Shown here piece by piece: positions 63,869-64,000 of a stretch of 64,000 nt of DNA (within the stretch, counting starts at the first letter, position 1; every line of letters starts with the position of its first letter). The notes under the pieces were generated by a model, which had not been told where the DNA came from, ran no database searches, and saw nothing but the letters and a program-made list of their open reading frames with translations. This DNA comes from Cladorrhinum sp. PSN259 (taxonomy: Eukaryota; Ascomycota; Sordariomycetes; Sordariales; Podosporaceae), in the NCBI GenBank assembly GCA_033725935.1, contig MU867076.1:62001-126000 (forward strand), in the 5' to 3' direction. The translations under genes and the position numbers were made by a program.

Positions 63869-64000
63869 ATGGCCGGCGGCGGAGCAGTTACCGATGGCAA
63901 GGCGGACCCCATCGTCTCTCGTCTTGCCAACGAGGACAAGAAGAAATTCTGGCAGAAGCCCAACCTTCTCTTCCTCTACCTCATGCTGTTCCCAACATGC
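63869..64000 (+). CDS. N-terminus of an MFS sugar (hexose) transporter, partial
   Basis: The ATG follows a CT-rich leader. The 44 residues visible are MAGGGAVTDGKADPIVSRLA, then a charged stretch, and the beginning of helix one with LFLYLMLFPTC. This start is characteristic of fungal hexose transporters. The rest lies outside the window, so substrate and affinity cannot be told. Confidence 0.75.
   Translation, partial: MAGGGAVTDGKADPIVSRLANEDKKKFWQKPNLLFLYLMLFPTC

Noticed and set aside
1..64000. CRISPR arrays, rRNA genes, transposon ends
   Set aside because: Looked for regularly spaced repeats, rRNA-like blocks and long inverted or direct terminal repeats; none were seen.

Overview
The window is nuclear DNA from a filamentous ascomycete fungus, most likely a Sordariomycete. 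Protein-coding genes carry short introns, mostly 49-72 nt, with GTAAGT/GTATGT-type donors, CTAAT/CTGAT-like branch sites and CAG/TAG acceptors. Genes lie on both strands without operons. Several families are Pezizomycotina-typical (DUF6594, DUF3176, HET, PNP_UDP, a four-helix MARVEL-like protein, a fungal CorA-like protein). There are four tRNA genes, three of them with introns. No virus, transposon or CRISPR array was recognised.

Layout. 0-7.6 kb: the 3' end of an unknown acidic protein, a mitochondrial-type protein with regularly spaced methionines, RNase H1, a secreted collagen-like protein and a secreted choice-of-anchor-B protein. 9-13 kb: a lipocalin-like protein convergent with a cytochrome P450, then a DUF6594 membrane protein. 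13-20.4 kb: a decaying stretch with an uncharacterised membrane-protein exon, a DUF3883 fragment behind stop codons, one intact glutamine amidotransferase, a frameshifted and nonsense-bearing pseudogene and a tRNA-His. 20.6-30.1 kb: a MARVEL-like protein, a short-chain dehydrogenase, a methyltransferase, an MFS transporter, tRNA-Arg, tRNA-Ile and a DUF3176 protein. 32-49.3 kb: mostly core genes, including a CorA-like transporter, a vacuolar amino-acid transporter (AVT type), argininosuccinate lyase, an S33 alpha/beta hydrolase, a UBP14/USP5-type deubiquitinase and the spindle-checkpoint protein Mad2. 50.8-60.6 kb: an accessory stretch with a five-exon V8-like serine protease carrying an unrecognised N-terminal region, an intron-containing class II tRNA, a glycine-rich single-pass membrane protein, a broken HET-domain gene and a stand-alone PNP_UDP protein. 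60.6-63.9 kb: more than 3 kb of non-coding DNA ending in a cluster of carbon-catabolite-repressor-type motifs just before the start of a sugar transporter that runs off the window.

How the genes relate. Most core genes are independent housekeeping functions. Two groups may be functional: the lipocalin-like/P450 pair, which could be a small tailoring module, and the protease/HET/PNP stretch, whose families recur in fungal allorecognition and immunity. Nonsense codons in three broken loci (DUF3883, the 17.5 kb pseudogene and HET) are all TAG or TAA and could come from C-to-T change in CpA, as repeat-induced point mutation would give. The best candidates for undescribed biology are the collagen-like secreted protein, the V8-like protease with its new N-terminal region, and the methionine-periodic mitochondrial protein.
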